Shown here: positions 17,793-26,908 of the stretch, one piece after another | How the letters are laid out: each line of letters begins with the position of its first letter | Position numbering within the stretch: the stretch's first letter is position 1 | Assembly: GCA_965229355.1 (NCBI GenBank) | Contig: OZ245869.1 | Coordinates: 2,170,001-2,234,000 of the forward strand | DNA: 64,000 bases | Source: GCA-2737725 sp965229355 | GTDB lineage: Bacteria > Pseudomonadota > Alphaproteobacteria > Rhodospirillales > Rhodospirillaceae | Direction: 5' to 3' | Position numbers and translations under genes: made by a program | Notes under the pieces: model-generated | What the model was told of the DNA's origin: nothing | The model's database searches: none | What the model saw: only the letters and a program-made list of their open reading frames with translations

Positions 17793-19310
17793 ATGCGTAC
17801 GTTTTGCCATTTTGCACTCGGTGTTGCGGCCGTTTTAACAGCGACGTCTGCATCTGCTGTTGAGCTTCGCTACGGCTCAAAGGGTGTTCCTGTTAGCTTC
17901 GGCAACCCGTACATGGCGAACGGTTCTCCCTCTAGCTACGTCTGGTTCGCGATGTTCGATGCGCTGACGCAGATCGACGGCAAAGGCCAATTGCAGCCGG
18001 CTTTGGCGCAGTCGTGGGAAAGCATCGAGCCCAAAGCGTGGAAATTTAAACTTAAGCCCAACATCACGTTTAGCAACGGCGAGCCTTTTAATGCTGAGGC
18101 AATTACCACAGCGGTAAATTGGCTGAAGACACCCGAAGGCCGACGCTCAGTGATCGGCGGTGAAATCCGCGATGTTGTGAGTGCTGAGAAAGTTGATGAT
18201 CTGACGGTCATTATCCGCACTGATAAGCCCGATGCAATTTTGCCGCGCCGGATGTCGGCGGTGCTGATTGCTGCTCCGAAAGCCTGGACCAAACTAGGCC
18301 CGGATGGTTTTGCGAAAACGCCAGCCACAACCGGCTCGTTCATGATCAAAGATTGGGGCGAAGGGGCCGGGCGCATTACGCTGGATGCGTTCAAACAATC
18401 ATGGCGTGCGCCCATTGTGGATCGCCTGATCGTTATTAACCTGCCCGATAATCCGGCGCGTATTCAGGCGCTACAGTCCAATCAAATCGACATCGCAGGC
18501 AATATCAATGTGGATGACATTGATACGGTCGAAGGTTCAGGCGGCAAAGTGATTTCAGGCTCGTCGGCATCTGTTGCAGCTATCGCGTTTCGTGTCGCTG
18601 ATGGTCAGAACAAAGCGCTGAAAGATGTGCGTGTACGCCAGGCGCTGAATTACGCCGTTGATAAAGATGGTATGAACAAAGCCCTGTTGCGGGGCTTAAC
18701 GCCCCCATCGGGCCAGCCTGCCGCGATTGGCGCTGTGGGTTATAACCCTGACATTAAGCACTACGCCTATGACCCCGTGAAAGCCAAATCGTTGCTGAAA
18801 GAAGCAGGTTTTGCGAATGGCTTCACCATGAAAGTCGACGTCATGGTTGACCGTACACCTGGCGATGCGGCGGTCTATCAAACCATGGCGGACATGCTGG
18901 GGCAGATTGGTGTGAAGGTTGAATTGCGCACCATCACGTTCCCAAGCTGGCTGAGCAAATACCTGACTGGCACATTCGACAAAGATACCGATGCGTTTAC
19001 GCTGTCTTGGAACGCGGGGCCCTATAACGATGTGCAGCGCCCCATGGAAATTTATTCATGCCTGTGGCCCAAGGCATTTTTCTGTGACGAAGGCTTGACC
19101 AAGCAATTGGTGGCGGCAGGTCAGGAAATGGATTTGGTAAAGCGCGAAGGTATGCTGCGCACATTGGGCCAAGGCTATCACGATGCCGCTCCGGCACTTT
19201 TCCTGCTGAACTTGAATGATTTCTTTGGCGTGCGTGCAGGCGTTGACGATGTTGAAATCGTCAACCGTGTTCCGGCGTACCACAAAGTGAAAATTAGTAA
19301 GTCACGCTAA
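17793..19310 (+). CDS. ABC importer binding protein (SBP family 5), orphan
   Basis: Periplasmic binding protein of 505 residues with signal peptide (MRTFCHFALGV to SASA). Family 5 features: ALAQSWESIEPKAWKFKLKP and DVRVRQALNYAVDKDGMNKA. It differs clearly from the two paralogs at 7.5-11.9 kb and has no permease or ATPase genes next to it. It could supply the OppBCDF-type importer 12 kb away or a transporter outside the window. TCCTGGAG shortly before the ATG is a good ribosome site. The gene ends nine bases from the convergent GntR-family gene. Confidence 0.93.
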   Translation: MRTFCHFALGVAAVLTATSASAVELRYGSKGVPVSFGNPYMANGSPSSYVWFAMFDALTQIDGKGQLQPALAQSWESIEPKAWKFKLKPNITFSNGEPFNAEAITTAVNWLKTPEGRRSVIGGEIRDVVSAEKVDDLTVIIRTDKPDAILPRRMSAVLIAAPKAWTKLGPDGFAKTPATTGSFMIKDWGEGAGRITLDAFKQSWRAPIVDRLIVINLPDNPARIQALQSNQIDIAGNINVDDIDTVEGSGGKVISGSSASVAAIAFRVADGQNKALKDVRVRQALNYAVDKDGMNKALLRGLTPPSGQPAAIGAVGYNPDIKHYAYDPVKAKSLLKEAGFANGFTMKVDVMVDRTPGDAAVYQTMADMLGQIGVKVELRTITFPSWLSKYLTGTFDKDTDAFTLSWNAGPYNDVQRPMEIYSCLWPKAFFCDEGLTKQLVAAGQEMDLVKREGMLRTLGQGYHDAAPALFLLNLNDFFGVRAGVDDVEIVNRVPAYHKVKISKSR

Positions 19311-19319
19311 CGCGACCTA

Positions 19320-20120
19320 TTACGGGGCGTCTTCTTGCGACCAGCGGAATTTGCCCACAGAGTCTGGGCGGCGCACAAGGTGAATGCGGTGCTGGTAAAA
19401 GTCAGCCAGATATGTGGCAACGTGCTTTTCGACCGGGCGATAGCCTGAGTCAAAAATCACCAAACGTGAACGCACCAGCGGTGTTCCCACAGCGCAGCCC
19501 AGAGCGTTGGAGTCGTTTAAGTCAGCCAATGTCGCGCCAATCAGTTGATCAGCACTCAAGATGTCGATGCCTTTTGCTTCAAGGATCGAGAACATCGACA
19601 ACGTTGCGATGTCATCCTCGGTAATTTGAATGTTTAAGTCTGTCGGAATGTATGTCGCCGTGTGGCCGACGCGACGTCCGCGCAACAGGCGCACCAACGT
19701 CGTGCGTTGAACTGTAGCACCTTGCGGCAAGTTCAAGTCTGAACGGGTTTCTTCGTCCGCTGGGACGGTGTCGAATTTCAGTTCTTTGATTTCCGAGCGC
19801 TTGGTCATGGCGTCCAAGCGCTTCAAAAGCTGATCCATATCGCCGGTCAGCGGTGGTGGGCTTGTGCTGGTGGCACCGGTCACAAATGTTCCGCGGCCTT
19901 GCTCACGCGAGATCAGCTTGTCTTCAGCTAAAAGGTCGACTGCTTTGCGCACTGTAATGCGCGAAACCCCGAACGTTTCGCAAAGTTCGGTTTCCGTCGG
20001 CAGCTGTGCGCCACGGTTATAGTTACCGTTGTATATCCAATCGCGAATGGTCAGATAAACTTGGTAGTAGCGCGGAAGCTTGGTGCCGTCCCCTAAGGTT
20101 TCAGCCGGCAATTTATTCAT
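19320..20120 (-). CDS. GntR-family (HutC/UTRA) transcriptional regulator
   Basis: Regulator of about 266 residues. An N-terminal winged helix with LPTETELCETFGVSRITVRK binds DNA; a C-terminal UTRA domain (about residues 105-255, with TTLVRLLRGRRVGHTATYIP) binds a small effector. The start is set at the ATG 20120 (GAGG five bases upstream); a TTG at 20159 would extend it by 13 residues with no better site. A GTATAC-centred word lies about 75 bases upstream and recurs near 10301, so it may control itself and the importer/oxygenase cluster. Effector unknown, presumably a catabolite of the imported compound. Confidence 0.92.
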   Translation of the reverse strand: MNKLPAETLGDGTKLPRYYQVYLTIRDWIYNGNYNRGAQLPTETELCETFGVSRITVRKAVDLLAEDKLISREQGRGTFVTGATSTSPPPLTGDMDQLLKRLDAMTKRSEIKELKFDTVPADEETRSDLNLPQGATVQRTTLVRLLRGRRVGHTATYIPTDLNIQITEDDIATLSMFSILEAKGIDILSADQLIGATLADLNDSNALGCAVGTPLVRSRLVIFDSGYRPVEKHVATYLADFYQHRIHLVRRPDSVGKFRWSQEDAP

Positions 20121-20194
20121 GCGGTCCTCGCCCCCTGTCCGGAGGTCTCTTGCAACCAATGGATGCGGCCAAGATATGCTATTGTGTTGCTTCT

Positions 20195-20200
20195 GTATAC
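20195..20200. promoter_or_regulatory. Candidate operator upstream of the GntR-family gene
   Basis: GTATAC core; on the minus strand the flanks read CCGTATACAGAA, nearly the same as GCGTATACCGAA at 10299-10310. It is placed where an autoregulatory operator would sit, before the regulator start at 20120. Only two occurrences were noticed, so confidence is low. Confidence 0.3.
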
Positions 20201-20239
20201 GGGCCGTGAAGCGAGGGAAACCGGTGACGGTTAAAATGC

Positions 20240-21631
20240 TTAGGTTTTTTCCAGCACTTCAAGTGCGGCGCGTTCGCCTGATTCCATAGCGCCTTCAAGC
20301 CCGCCTTGAAGAACAGCTGTGTGTTCACCAGCGAAGTGAATGCGTTCGTGTGACGTGGCGGCACTATTACCATACGCGGCGATTTGCCCAGGCGCGCGAT
20401 AAGCAAATGTACCTTTTGACCACGGGTTCGCTGACCAATTCACGGCAGCGATCGGTTCAATTTTTCCTTCTGTGCTGGGCCGTGCCTTGTGAAGCTGAGC
20501 CGTTGCATATGCAATGAGATCAGCTTCGTTGGCGTTGCGGATGGGCAAGCTGGCGCGCCCAGCTAAGTACATCCAAACATAATTGCCGCCAGGGATGAGC
20601 CAGTTATAAGCTCGCCCTGCTGTGCCGTCAGTCCAGAGTGATGAGCCCAAACCATCGCTTTCCCAAAATTTCTCTTTGATCGCAAAAAAGATACTTGCGG
20701 CTTGGCCATAGGGAATGCTGGCAATGGCCTCGGCTTGTCGTGTGGGCAAAACAGGATCGAAAGCCACATTGCGCAATACAGACGCAGGCACCGTGCAAAC
20801 GACGAATTTGGCCTCAAATTTCCGGCCATTTGTGCATTTAACTTTTACGTTGTTCTTTGTGGTGCTGATGCTTTGAACCGGTGCATTCACAATAATGTCG
20901 GCTTTCAAGCTCGCGGCCATAGCTTGCGGCAGTTTACTCATGCCGCCGACAATATGATTGAACGGACCGCGTCCACCGCTCCATTCGGCAAGCTTTTGAG
21001 CGCGCCGCCCCCACAACGTAGACTCCGCTTTCAAGTCATCGGCTTGGGTTGATGCGGCCAACAAGGCCAGTGTCGCGGCATCAGCGCCTTTGGATGTGTA
21101 GAGATCGTAAAGGGACACATCCTGCAAAGATTTTGCGTCTTCTAACCAACTATCCAATTCTGATAGCCCGCTTTCTTTTTCGCTAAACGCAGATGGCAAG
21201 GCCATCGGCGGGACTTTACGAAACGCTTCCGGCAAGGTGTTCTGTGGCGCGGTGGGCCAGTCTTTCGGGCTCATCAACGTGCCGCCAATGTTGAGAGCGA
21301 AATCCAATTTCTCGGCTTGCCACGCGCGCATATCCAAACCGAAGCGCTGAATTTGGTCGAGCACGCGGGCGTACATCGGCCCCACTTCTGAGCCGCCACT
21401 TTCAGGGTGCTCTGGTTTATCAGTAAGTGTGCGCACCCGTCCGCCAATGCGATTATTCGCCTCGATGACTGTGACTTTTAATCCCGCCTCTTCCAAAATC
21501 TGTGCGGCGTGAAGCCCAGACAGCCCTGCGCCGATGACAATCACATCCGGGTTTTTCGCGGCGTATGATTTGTGTGTGATCAGCGACGCTGCCGTCGCCA
21601 ACACCAAAGACCGGCGTGAAACACGTGCCAT
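20240..21631 (-). CDS. Flavin-containing amine oxidase, Tat-exported
   Basis: FAD enzyme of about 463 residues that oxidises amines or amino acids to the imine, releasing hydrogen peroxide. The N-terminus MARVSRRSLVLATAASLI is a likely twin-arginine signal. The FAD motif VIVIGAGLSGLHAAQILEEA follows, then RIGGRVRT, and the C-terminal flavin segment HFAGEHTAVLQGGLEGAMESG. The start at 21631 has GGGAG eight bases upstream; the in-frame 21646 start has none. Export of a folded flavoenzyme to the periplasm fits processing of an external amine. It stands between the regulator and envelope genes, and membership in the catabolic set is inferred from position. Confidence 0.9.
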   Translation of the reverse strand: MARVSRRSLVLATAASLITHKSYAAKNPDVIVIGAGLSGLHAAQILEEAGLKVTVIEANNRIGGRVRTLTDKPEHPESGGSEVGPMYARVLDQIQRFGLDMRAWQAEKLDFALNIGGTLMSPKDWPTAPQNTLPEAFRKVPPMALPSAFSEKESGLSELDSWLEDAKSLQDVSLYDLYTSKGADAATLALLAASTQADDLKAESTLWGRRAQKLAEWSGGRGPFNHIVGGMSKLPQAMAASLKADIIVNAPVQSISTTKNNVKVKCTNGRKFEAKFVVCTVPASVLRNVAFDPVLPTRQAEAIASIPYGQAASIFFAIKEKFWESDGLGSSLWTDGTAGRAYNWLIPGGNYVWMYLAGRASLPIRNANEADLIAYATAQLHKARPSTEGKIEPIAAVNWSANPWSKGTFAYRAPGQIAAYGNSAATSHERIHFAGEHTAVLQGGLEGAMESGERAALEVLEKT

Positions 21632-21691
21632 TAAGTTCGCTCCCATCCCCTGGGGCGAAGCATAAACGGAAGCCGAAGCGAAAGAGAAGCC

Positions 21692-22687
21692 TTAAGCGCT
21701 TAAGTGTGATGGGTTCAAGCGTGACCGATAGAGACGATCTAGAATGTCCTGTCCCGTTTGGGGTTCGCCGAGCTGTGCAAGGTAACGCTTTTCACGCAAA
21801 GGGCGCATAGCATTACCCCACAAGCGTTTCAAAGCCATACCTGACATAAAATGTGTCATAGCCGTATGGTGTTTGAAATGCGCTTGCACATCAGGCACGG
21901 CATTCCGGAAATTTGTCGCGGGCACCGCAGCTTTTCGCGCAATCACGTTTATATGGGCGGGGCCTTGCGTGATGATCGTGCTTTCAATCTTGAAACCGGA
22001 CGCCTGAAGCAAATCTTCCAGCCCGGCTGGGTTGAAGGCGTGCAAGTGTGCGGCATGGAAGCGGCGGCGTGGCGCATGAAACCACGACATAATGTTGGGC
22101 ACTTCAATCACAATAAGCCCGCCCGGCTTTAGCCATCCGCTCAGCTTTGCCAATCCGCCGCGTAAATCCAACAGGTGTTCAAATACGTGATGCAGCGTGA
22201 TGACATCAAACTGCTCTGGTTCAAACTGTGCGAGTTCGAGTGTCGTGGCTTGAATGTTCACGCCGTAAGACTGCTTTGCATACCCAGCATAACCTGCGTT
22301 GGGTTCAATACCTCTCACATCATATCCAGCGGTTGCGAGCAAATACGCAAACTCACCGCCGCCCGCACCAACATCTAATACTTTTGCTGGGGGCTTTGCG
22401 AACGCCTGCAAGCGCTCCAAGCGTTCAAGCGCACGAAAGCCAGCGCGTAAGACATGTTTGCGTTTTGGCGTTAGCACGCCTTTGTATTCGGTGCGGTACT
22501 TGGAGCTGTAGTAAGCATTCAGTTCGGCTTCAGTGGGCGCGGGGTTGGTAAACACATGGCCGCACGCATCACACATCACGGTGCGTAGTGCTTCGCCGTC
22601 TCTGTCATGTGTGCCAACAACACGGTGTGATGCGCCGTTACACAGCGGGCATGCGCGGGGTTGGGATGAAACTTGAAGTGCACCCAT
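21692..22687 (-). CDS. Class I SAM methyltransferase with N-terminal zinc motif
   Basis: Methyltransferase of about 331 residues. The N-terminus has two CxxC pairs (CPLC and CDAC, about 24 residues apart) as in sugar or glycolipid methyltransferases with a small zinc ribbon. Motif I is KVLDVGAGGGEFAYLL, followed by GIEPNAGY and LKPGGLIVIEVPNI. The ATG at 22687 overlaps the stop of the acyltransferase gene by one base (TAATG), so it is chosen over the GTG at 22699. Coupling to an LpxL-like acyltransferase and proximity to a GT4 enzyme suggest modification of an envelope glycan or lipid. The acceptor is unknown. Confidence 0.87.
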   Translation of the reverse strand: MGALQVSSQPRACPLCNGASHRVVGTHDRDGEALRTVMCDACGHVFTNPAPTEAELNAYYSSKYRTEYKGVLTPKRKHVLRAGFRALERLERLQAFAKPPAKVLDVGAGGGEFAYLLATAGYDVRGIEPNAGYAGYAKQSYGVNIQATTLELAQFEPEQFDVITLHHVFEHLLDLRGGLAKLSGWLKPGGLIVIEVPNIMSWFHAPRRRFHAAHLHAFNPAGLEDLLQASGFKIESTIITQGPAHINVIARKAAVPATNFRNAVPDVQAHFKHHTAMTHFMSGMALKRLWGNAMRPLREKRYLAQLGEPQTGQDILDRLYRSRLNPSHLSA

Positions 22688-23631
22688 TAATCCGGCCACC
22701 GTTTATGCATCCACATCCATTGCCCTGGCGTTTCGCGCACCCAATCTTCGATCTTGGTATTTAATTTGGTCAGTGTTTGGCGCACATGTTCTTCATCATT
22801 GGCATTCCCTTCCACGCTCCATGGGACTTCAAAGCTAATGCGGAAACCAGCTTTACCCACGCGCTCTGATCGCGCCGGAATAAGCTTGCAGCCATAACGC
22901 ATCGCAATCCGCGCAATGGCTTTGCCGGTGTGCGCGCCGCGTCCAAAGAATGGGATTTCCGGACCTGTATTGGTTTTCTGATCAATCAACATCACGACAG
23001 TGCCGCCATTTTGTAGGTGGCGTACTATGTCGCGCAAACCATCCGCGCCCTTTGGCGCCATACCGGCAGCATACTGCGAGCGGATTTTTAAGATCAGATC
23101 ATCGACCAACGGATTATTAGGCGCACGATACACGAGCATGGCGGGCTTGCCGTGATGCGCCAGCACCATCGGAATAATTTCCCAATTCCCGATATGCGCG
23201 CTGAACACAATGGCGGGTTTGTTTGCGACGGCCCACTGCAAACCAGCCGCACCTTGCACATCAATCAGGCCGTCCCAGCGGCTACCCCACAGGCGCGGCA
23301 ATTGCGCGTACTCGGCCATAACGCGCCCAAAGTTATCGAACGCGGCACGCACATATGCTTTGCGCTCGCTTGATGACATGTCAGGGAAGGCTCGCGCCAT
23401 ATTGCGTGTGGCGGTTTTCCAAGGCTTTGAGATCGACCCCAGTGTCCGGCTCAACCAGCCGCCAACGCCCGAGGCCATCTGCCAGCTCATCAATTTCAGC
23501 CCGCCCATAAACGCGTAGGCGAAACCGGCCTCGATATAGTGTTTAAACTTCACGCGCGGCCGCGGCTTTCCCTCTGCTGGGGGCGGGGGATTAGGCTGTG
23601 AAGTATTTAAAGCGGGATCGAAATTGGCCAT
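22687..23631 (-). CDS. Lysophospholipid/lipid A acyltransferase, LpxL-like
   Basis: Membrane-associated acyltransferase of 314 residues in the HtrB/LpxL family, which transfers an acyl chain to a lipid A precursor or related lipid. The catalytic HxxxxE motif is His146 to Glu151 (SAHIGNWEI), followed by VYRAPNNPLVDD and the MLIDQKTNTGPEIPFFGR block. An amphipathic or membrane segment lies near residues 33-60, after a proline-rich leader. It is divergent from the glycosyltransferase gene by about 70 bases and coupled to the methyltransferase. Other lipids (ornithine or glyco-lipids) remain possible acceptors. Confidence 0.9.
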   Translation of the reverse strand: MANFDPALNTSQPNPPPPAEGKPRPRVKFKHYIEAGFAYAFMGGLKLMSWQMASGVGGWLSRTLGSISKPWKTATRNMARAFPDMSSSERKAYVRAAFDNFGRVMAEYAQLPRLWGSRWDGLIDVQGAAGLQWAVANKPAIVFSAHIGNWEIIPMVLAHHGKPAMLVYRAPNNPLVDDLILKIRSQYAAGMAPKGADGLRDIVRHLQNGGTVVMLIDQKTNTGPEIPFFGRGAHTGKAIARIAMRYGCKLIPARSERVGKAGFRISFEVPWSVEGNANDEEHVRQTLTKLNTKIEDWVRETPGQWMWMHKRWPD

Positions 23632-23703
23632 AAGGGGCTGGGTAAGCTACAGTGTGGTTTCTGGCAAGGCGCAATCAATCTCAAAACGTTTAGATCATTA
23701 CAC

Positions 23704-24729
23704 GTGAAAATTCTTCAAACTATGGCCGGCGGCGTCCATGGCGGGGCGGAGACGTTTTTTGAGGACCTCGTGCAGTCCTTTGCCCGTGCTCAGATTGACC
23801 AGCATGTCGTGACGCGTCCTGCTCCGATACGTATCAAAACTCTCGAAGCTGCTCGTTGCGCCGTCACCACGCTGCCCTTCGCGGGCGTGTTTGATCTGTA
23901 CACCCCGTTTCGTCTGAGGAGTGTCGTAAAGCACTTTCAGCCCGATGTGGTGCTGGGATGGATGAACCGTGCGTGTGCCGCCTTGCCGCGCGGGACGCAC
24001 ATCAATGTCGGTCGCTTGGGGGGGTACTACAATTTAAAGTACTACCAGAAATGTGACGCACTTATTTGTAATACGCGTGACATCCGCGATTACGTTGTGC
24101 GGGAAGGTTGGTCAAGCACCAAGGCATTCTATGTGCCGAACTTCTGCCCCGAAGGGCCCGAGCCTGCATTACCCCGCACCAGTTTTGAGACGCCTGAGGG
24201 CAGCAAAATCCTGCTGATCCTCGCGCGCCTTGAAAAAGTAAAAGGCATCGACATTGCGATCAAAGCACTGAAGAGCTTGCCCCATGCTGTGTTGTGGTTG
24301 GCGGGTGAAGGCACTTTGCGCGGTGAGTTGGGGGCCTTAGCGCAGGCCGAAGGTGTCTCTGCGCGTGTGAAATTCTTAGGCTGGCGCAATGACCGCGCAG
24401 CCCTGTTGCGCACTGCCGATGCGGTACTGGTGCCCTCGCGTCACGAACCCTTTGGCAACGTTGTCGTGAATGCATGGGTTCATGGCGTTCCGATCCTGGC
24501 CACTGCCAGTGAGGGGCCCAGTGCGCTCATCGAAAACGGTGTAGATGGAATGCTAACGCCAATTGATGATTATGACGCTTTCGCGACAGCTATTCACGCG
24601 GTGCTATCAGATCAGGCGTTGGCACATCGCATGATTGAAGGGGGCAGTCGCAAGGCTGCTGCCGAATATTCGGAAGGCGCGGTCCGCGCACAATATCTAG
24701 AGGTCTTTCGGCATCTCCTGACCCCTTGA
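23704..24729 (+). CDS. Glycosyltransferase family 4 (GT-B fold)
   Basis: Retaining glycosyltransferase of 341 residues from a GTG start. The N-terminal glycine-rich acceptor loop MAGGVHGGAETFF and the C-terminal donor domain with ILLILARLEKVKGIDIAIKA and the EPFGNVVVNAWVHGVPILA block (Glu-x7-Glu region) are typical of GT4. Cytoplasmic face of the inner membrane. It is opposite the acyltransferase/methyltransferase pair, so a shared role in a surface glycan or glycolipid is inferred. Ends 48 bases before the GAF-SpoIIE gene. Confidence 0.9.
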   Translation: MKILQTMAGGVHGGAETFFEDLVQSFARAQIDQHVVTRPAPIRIKTLEAARCAVTTLPFAGVFDLYTPFRLRSVVKHFQPDVVLGWMNRACAALPRGTHINVGRLGGYYNLKYYQKCDALICNTRDIRDYVVREGWSSTKAFYVPNFCPEGPEPALPRTSFETPEGSKILLILARLEKVKGIDIAIKALKSLPHAVLWLAGEGTLRGELGALAQAEGVSARVKFLGWRNDRAALLRTADAVLVPSRHEPFGNVVVNAWVHGVPILATASEGPSALIENGVDGMLTPIDDYDAFATAIHAVLSDQALAHRMIEGGSRKAAAEYSEGAVRAQYLEVFRHLLTP

Positions 24730-24777
24730 GAAGCCATAATAATTTACCTCCGGGCCTAAAATCGGCATAGTCGACCC

Positions 24778-26553
24778 ATGAGCCCTGCAACAGCCCCAGC
24801 GATCGAGACGCTCACGCCGCCGCCCTTAAGTGCCGCGGAAGTGAAAGACCATCTCAGCCTCATCGCTGATATGACGCTGGTGTTTTCTGCATCGCATAGC
24901 TTCGATGCCGTGGCGAAATCGGCTTTAGAACGCGTTGCGCGATATGTCGGCGCAGAGGCGGCTTCGTTTTTCATGCTCGACGACAATAGCCAGACGTTGA
25001 TCTGCACGGCGTGTTACGGTCCGGTCGACATTACCGGTCTGCGTCTGCCGTCGAATGCGGGCATTGTTGGTCGCTGCGTGCAAACGCAAGAAGCTGGCAT
25101 CGTGCGCGATGTGCGCAAAGACGCAGACTTTGGCGCGGCTGTTGATGCTAAAACAGGCTTCATCACCAAATCAATCTTGGTTGCGCCTTTAACAGTGAGC
25201 CGCGAACGTTTGGGCGCGATTGAAGTGATTAATAAGAATGTCGGTGACAACTTATTTTCACCGAATGATTTGGCGTTGCTTCACACGTTGTCACGCGCTG
25301 CTGCATTGGCCATTCACAATCTGCGCCTCACTGACAAACTGGTAGAACAAGAACGCGAACGCCACGAATTGGAATTGGCTGCCGAAATTCAACGCGATCT
25401 GTTGCCGCAACCATCGTCAAAAGATTTTCCGATTCACGGCATTAACGTTCCCGCCCGTGCGGTGTCGGGTGATTTCTACGACATTCTGCAACGCCCCGAT
25501 GGACGCATTTGGTTCAACATCGCCGACGTGTCTGGCAAGGGCATGAATGCGGCCTTGCTGATGGCTAAAACCTCCAGCTTGTTTCGCTGTCTTGCGAAAA
25601 GTGCCGAACATCCAGGCCAGCTTTTAAATGCCATCAATAACGAACTGTGCGAGACCAACTCGCACGGCATGTTTGTAACCATGGTGGGTGGCTTGTTCGA
25701 TCCGTCCACCGGCATTGTCCGTCTAACCAATGCGGGCCATGAACCACCCCTGTTGTTCGACATCATGCGTGAATCTTTTATGTCGATTCCGGCGGATGCA
25801 CCGCCTTTGGGTATCGCCACAGGCATTGCAGGGCCGGATGGCTACCCTGTGGTGGAATTGGATCTCAAAGGTGGCTCGCTTTATATCTTCACCGATGGCC
25901 TGACTGAGGCCACCACGTTTGGGGGCGGTATGTTGGGTATTGATGGCGTGCGCGCCCTCATTCGCGATCATACAGAAGAAACACCCGACTTGCGCTTGAA
26001 GCACATTGCGGGCGCGGTAAAGCTGCCGGGCAAGCCATTGCATGATGATTTGACCCTGATTGTGGTCGAGGATAATGGCGTGCGGACTGCACCGCCCAAG
26101 CCGCCTGGGGTGCAGTTGGATGCCGATACAGGCGTGATTATGCGCATTCGCGTGCCCGCTATGGCTGATCGGTTAAAACTCATCCGCACGGCCACCACCC
26201 AGGCCGCGGCCTATTGCAGTTGTGATGCGTCCTGGACCCAGGACTTGGTGTTGGCGGTGGACGAAGCCTGCCAGAACATCATCCGCCATGCTTATGGCGG
26301 TGAGGAAGGGGCCGGGGATATTGTCGTTGATTTCGCCCAGGACGGCGATGCAATGTCCGTCTTCCTGATGGATTTTGCTCCACCGGTTGATATCTCCCAG
26401 ATCAAGTCACGAGATATTAACGATGTGCGCCCTGGCGGGTTAGGGGTACATCTTATTAAGTCTGTGACCGACGATGCGCGTTTCCTGCCGCCCCCGCCTG
26501 GGGTCGGTAATTTATTTAAATTGACCAAACGGTTGCCCCCCAAGGTAAACTGA
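24778..26553 (+). CDS. GAF - SpoIIE-type PP2C phosphatase - HATPase (RsbW-like) fusion
   Basis: Soluble signalling protein of 591 residues joining both halves of a partner-switch. Residues about 25-185 form a GAF sensor domain; 185-210 a coiled linker (KLVEQERERHELELAAEI); 215-433 a PP2C phosphatase with metal-binding Asp in GDFYD (232), IADVSGKG (250), FTDGLTEA (372) and HDDLTL (423-424); 460-590 a GHKL ATPase of the anti-sigma kinase type with N-box EACQNIIRHAY (Glu497, Asn500) and G-box GGLGVHLIKSV. The kinase would phosphorylate, and the phosphatase dephosphorylate, a STAS protein; one is encoded 18 bases downstream. No sigma factor gene is near. It is the first gene of a six-gene run ending with an Mla-type transporter. 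Confidence 0.92.
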   Translation: MSPATAPAIETLTPPPLSAAEVKDHLSLIADMTLVFSASHSFDAVAKSALERVARYVGAEAASFFMLDDNSQTLICTACYGPVDITGLRLPSNAGIVGRCVQTQEAGIVRDVRKDADFGAAVDAKTGFITKSILVAPLTVSRERLGAIEVINKNVGDNLFSPNDLALLHTLSRAAALAIHNLRLTDKLVEQERERHELELAAEIQRDLLPQPSSKDFPIHGINVPARAVSGDFYDILQRPDGRIWFNIADVSGKGMNAALLMAKTSSLFRCLAKSAEHPGQLLNAINNELCETNSHGMFVTMVGGLFDPSTGIVRLTNAGHEPPLLFDIMRESFMSIPADAPPLGIATGIAGPDGYPVVELDLKGGSLYIFTDGLTEATTFGGGMLGIDGVRALIRDHTEETPDLRLKHIAGAVKLPGKPLHDDLTLIVVEDNGVRTAPPKPPGVQLDADTGVIMRIRVPAMADRLKLIRTATTQAAAYCSCDASWTQDLVLAVDEACQNIIRHAYGGEEGAGDIVVDFAQDGDAMSVFLMDFAPPVDISQIKSRDINDVRPGGLGVHLIKSVTDDARFLPPPPGVGNLFKLTKRLPPKVN

Positions 26554-26571
26554 CGGGGCAGAGAGGGTGAG

Positions 26572-26904
26572 ATGACGTTCGATGTTCGTGATGTAAATGG
26601 CACCACTGTTGTGGCGCTGACCGGTGATGTGGATTTGCAATCATCGCCAGCCGTGCGCCATCAACTTTTGGAATGCTTAGATAAGCACAAGCGCTTGGTC
26701 GTAGACCTGGGCGCTGTCTCGTATATCGACTCATCCGGTGTGGCGAGCTTGGTGGAAGCGTTCCAGGTCTCTCGCAAAAAAACCGCGTATTTTGCATTGG
26801 CAGCGGTTTCGCCTGCCGCCATGCGCGTTCTCAGCCTGGCGCGCCTTGATAAAGTTTTCACAATCCATGCCGATGTAAACGCGGCCGCTGCTGCACAAGG
26901 ATAA
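26572..26904 (+). CDS. STAS-domain protein (anti-sigma antagonist / MlaB-like)
   Basis: Single STAS domain of 110 residues. The switch loop is SYIDSSGVASLVEA with Asp53, Ser54, Ser55 and Gly56, the phosphorylation site of the SpoIIAA/RsbV group. Its place is telling: 18 bases after a kinase-phosphatase fusion and four bases before mlaE. In Gram-negative Mla systems a STAS protein (MlaB) binds the ATPase MlaF, and no other MlaB is present here. It may therefore serve both as the partner-switch target and as the transporter's STAS subunit. The first part is strongly suggested by sequence, the second is inference. Confidence 0.9.
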   Translation: MTFDVRDVNGTTVVALTGDVDLQSSPAVRHQLLECLDKHKRLVVDLGAVSYIDSSGVASLVEAFQVSRKKTAYFALAAVSPAAMRVLSLARLDKVFTIHADVNAAAAAQG

Positions 26905-26908
26905 ATCC

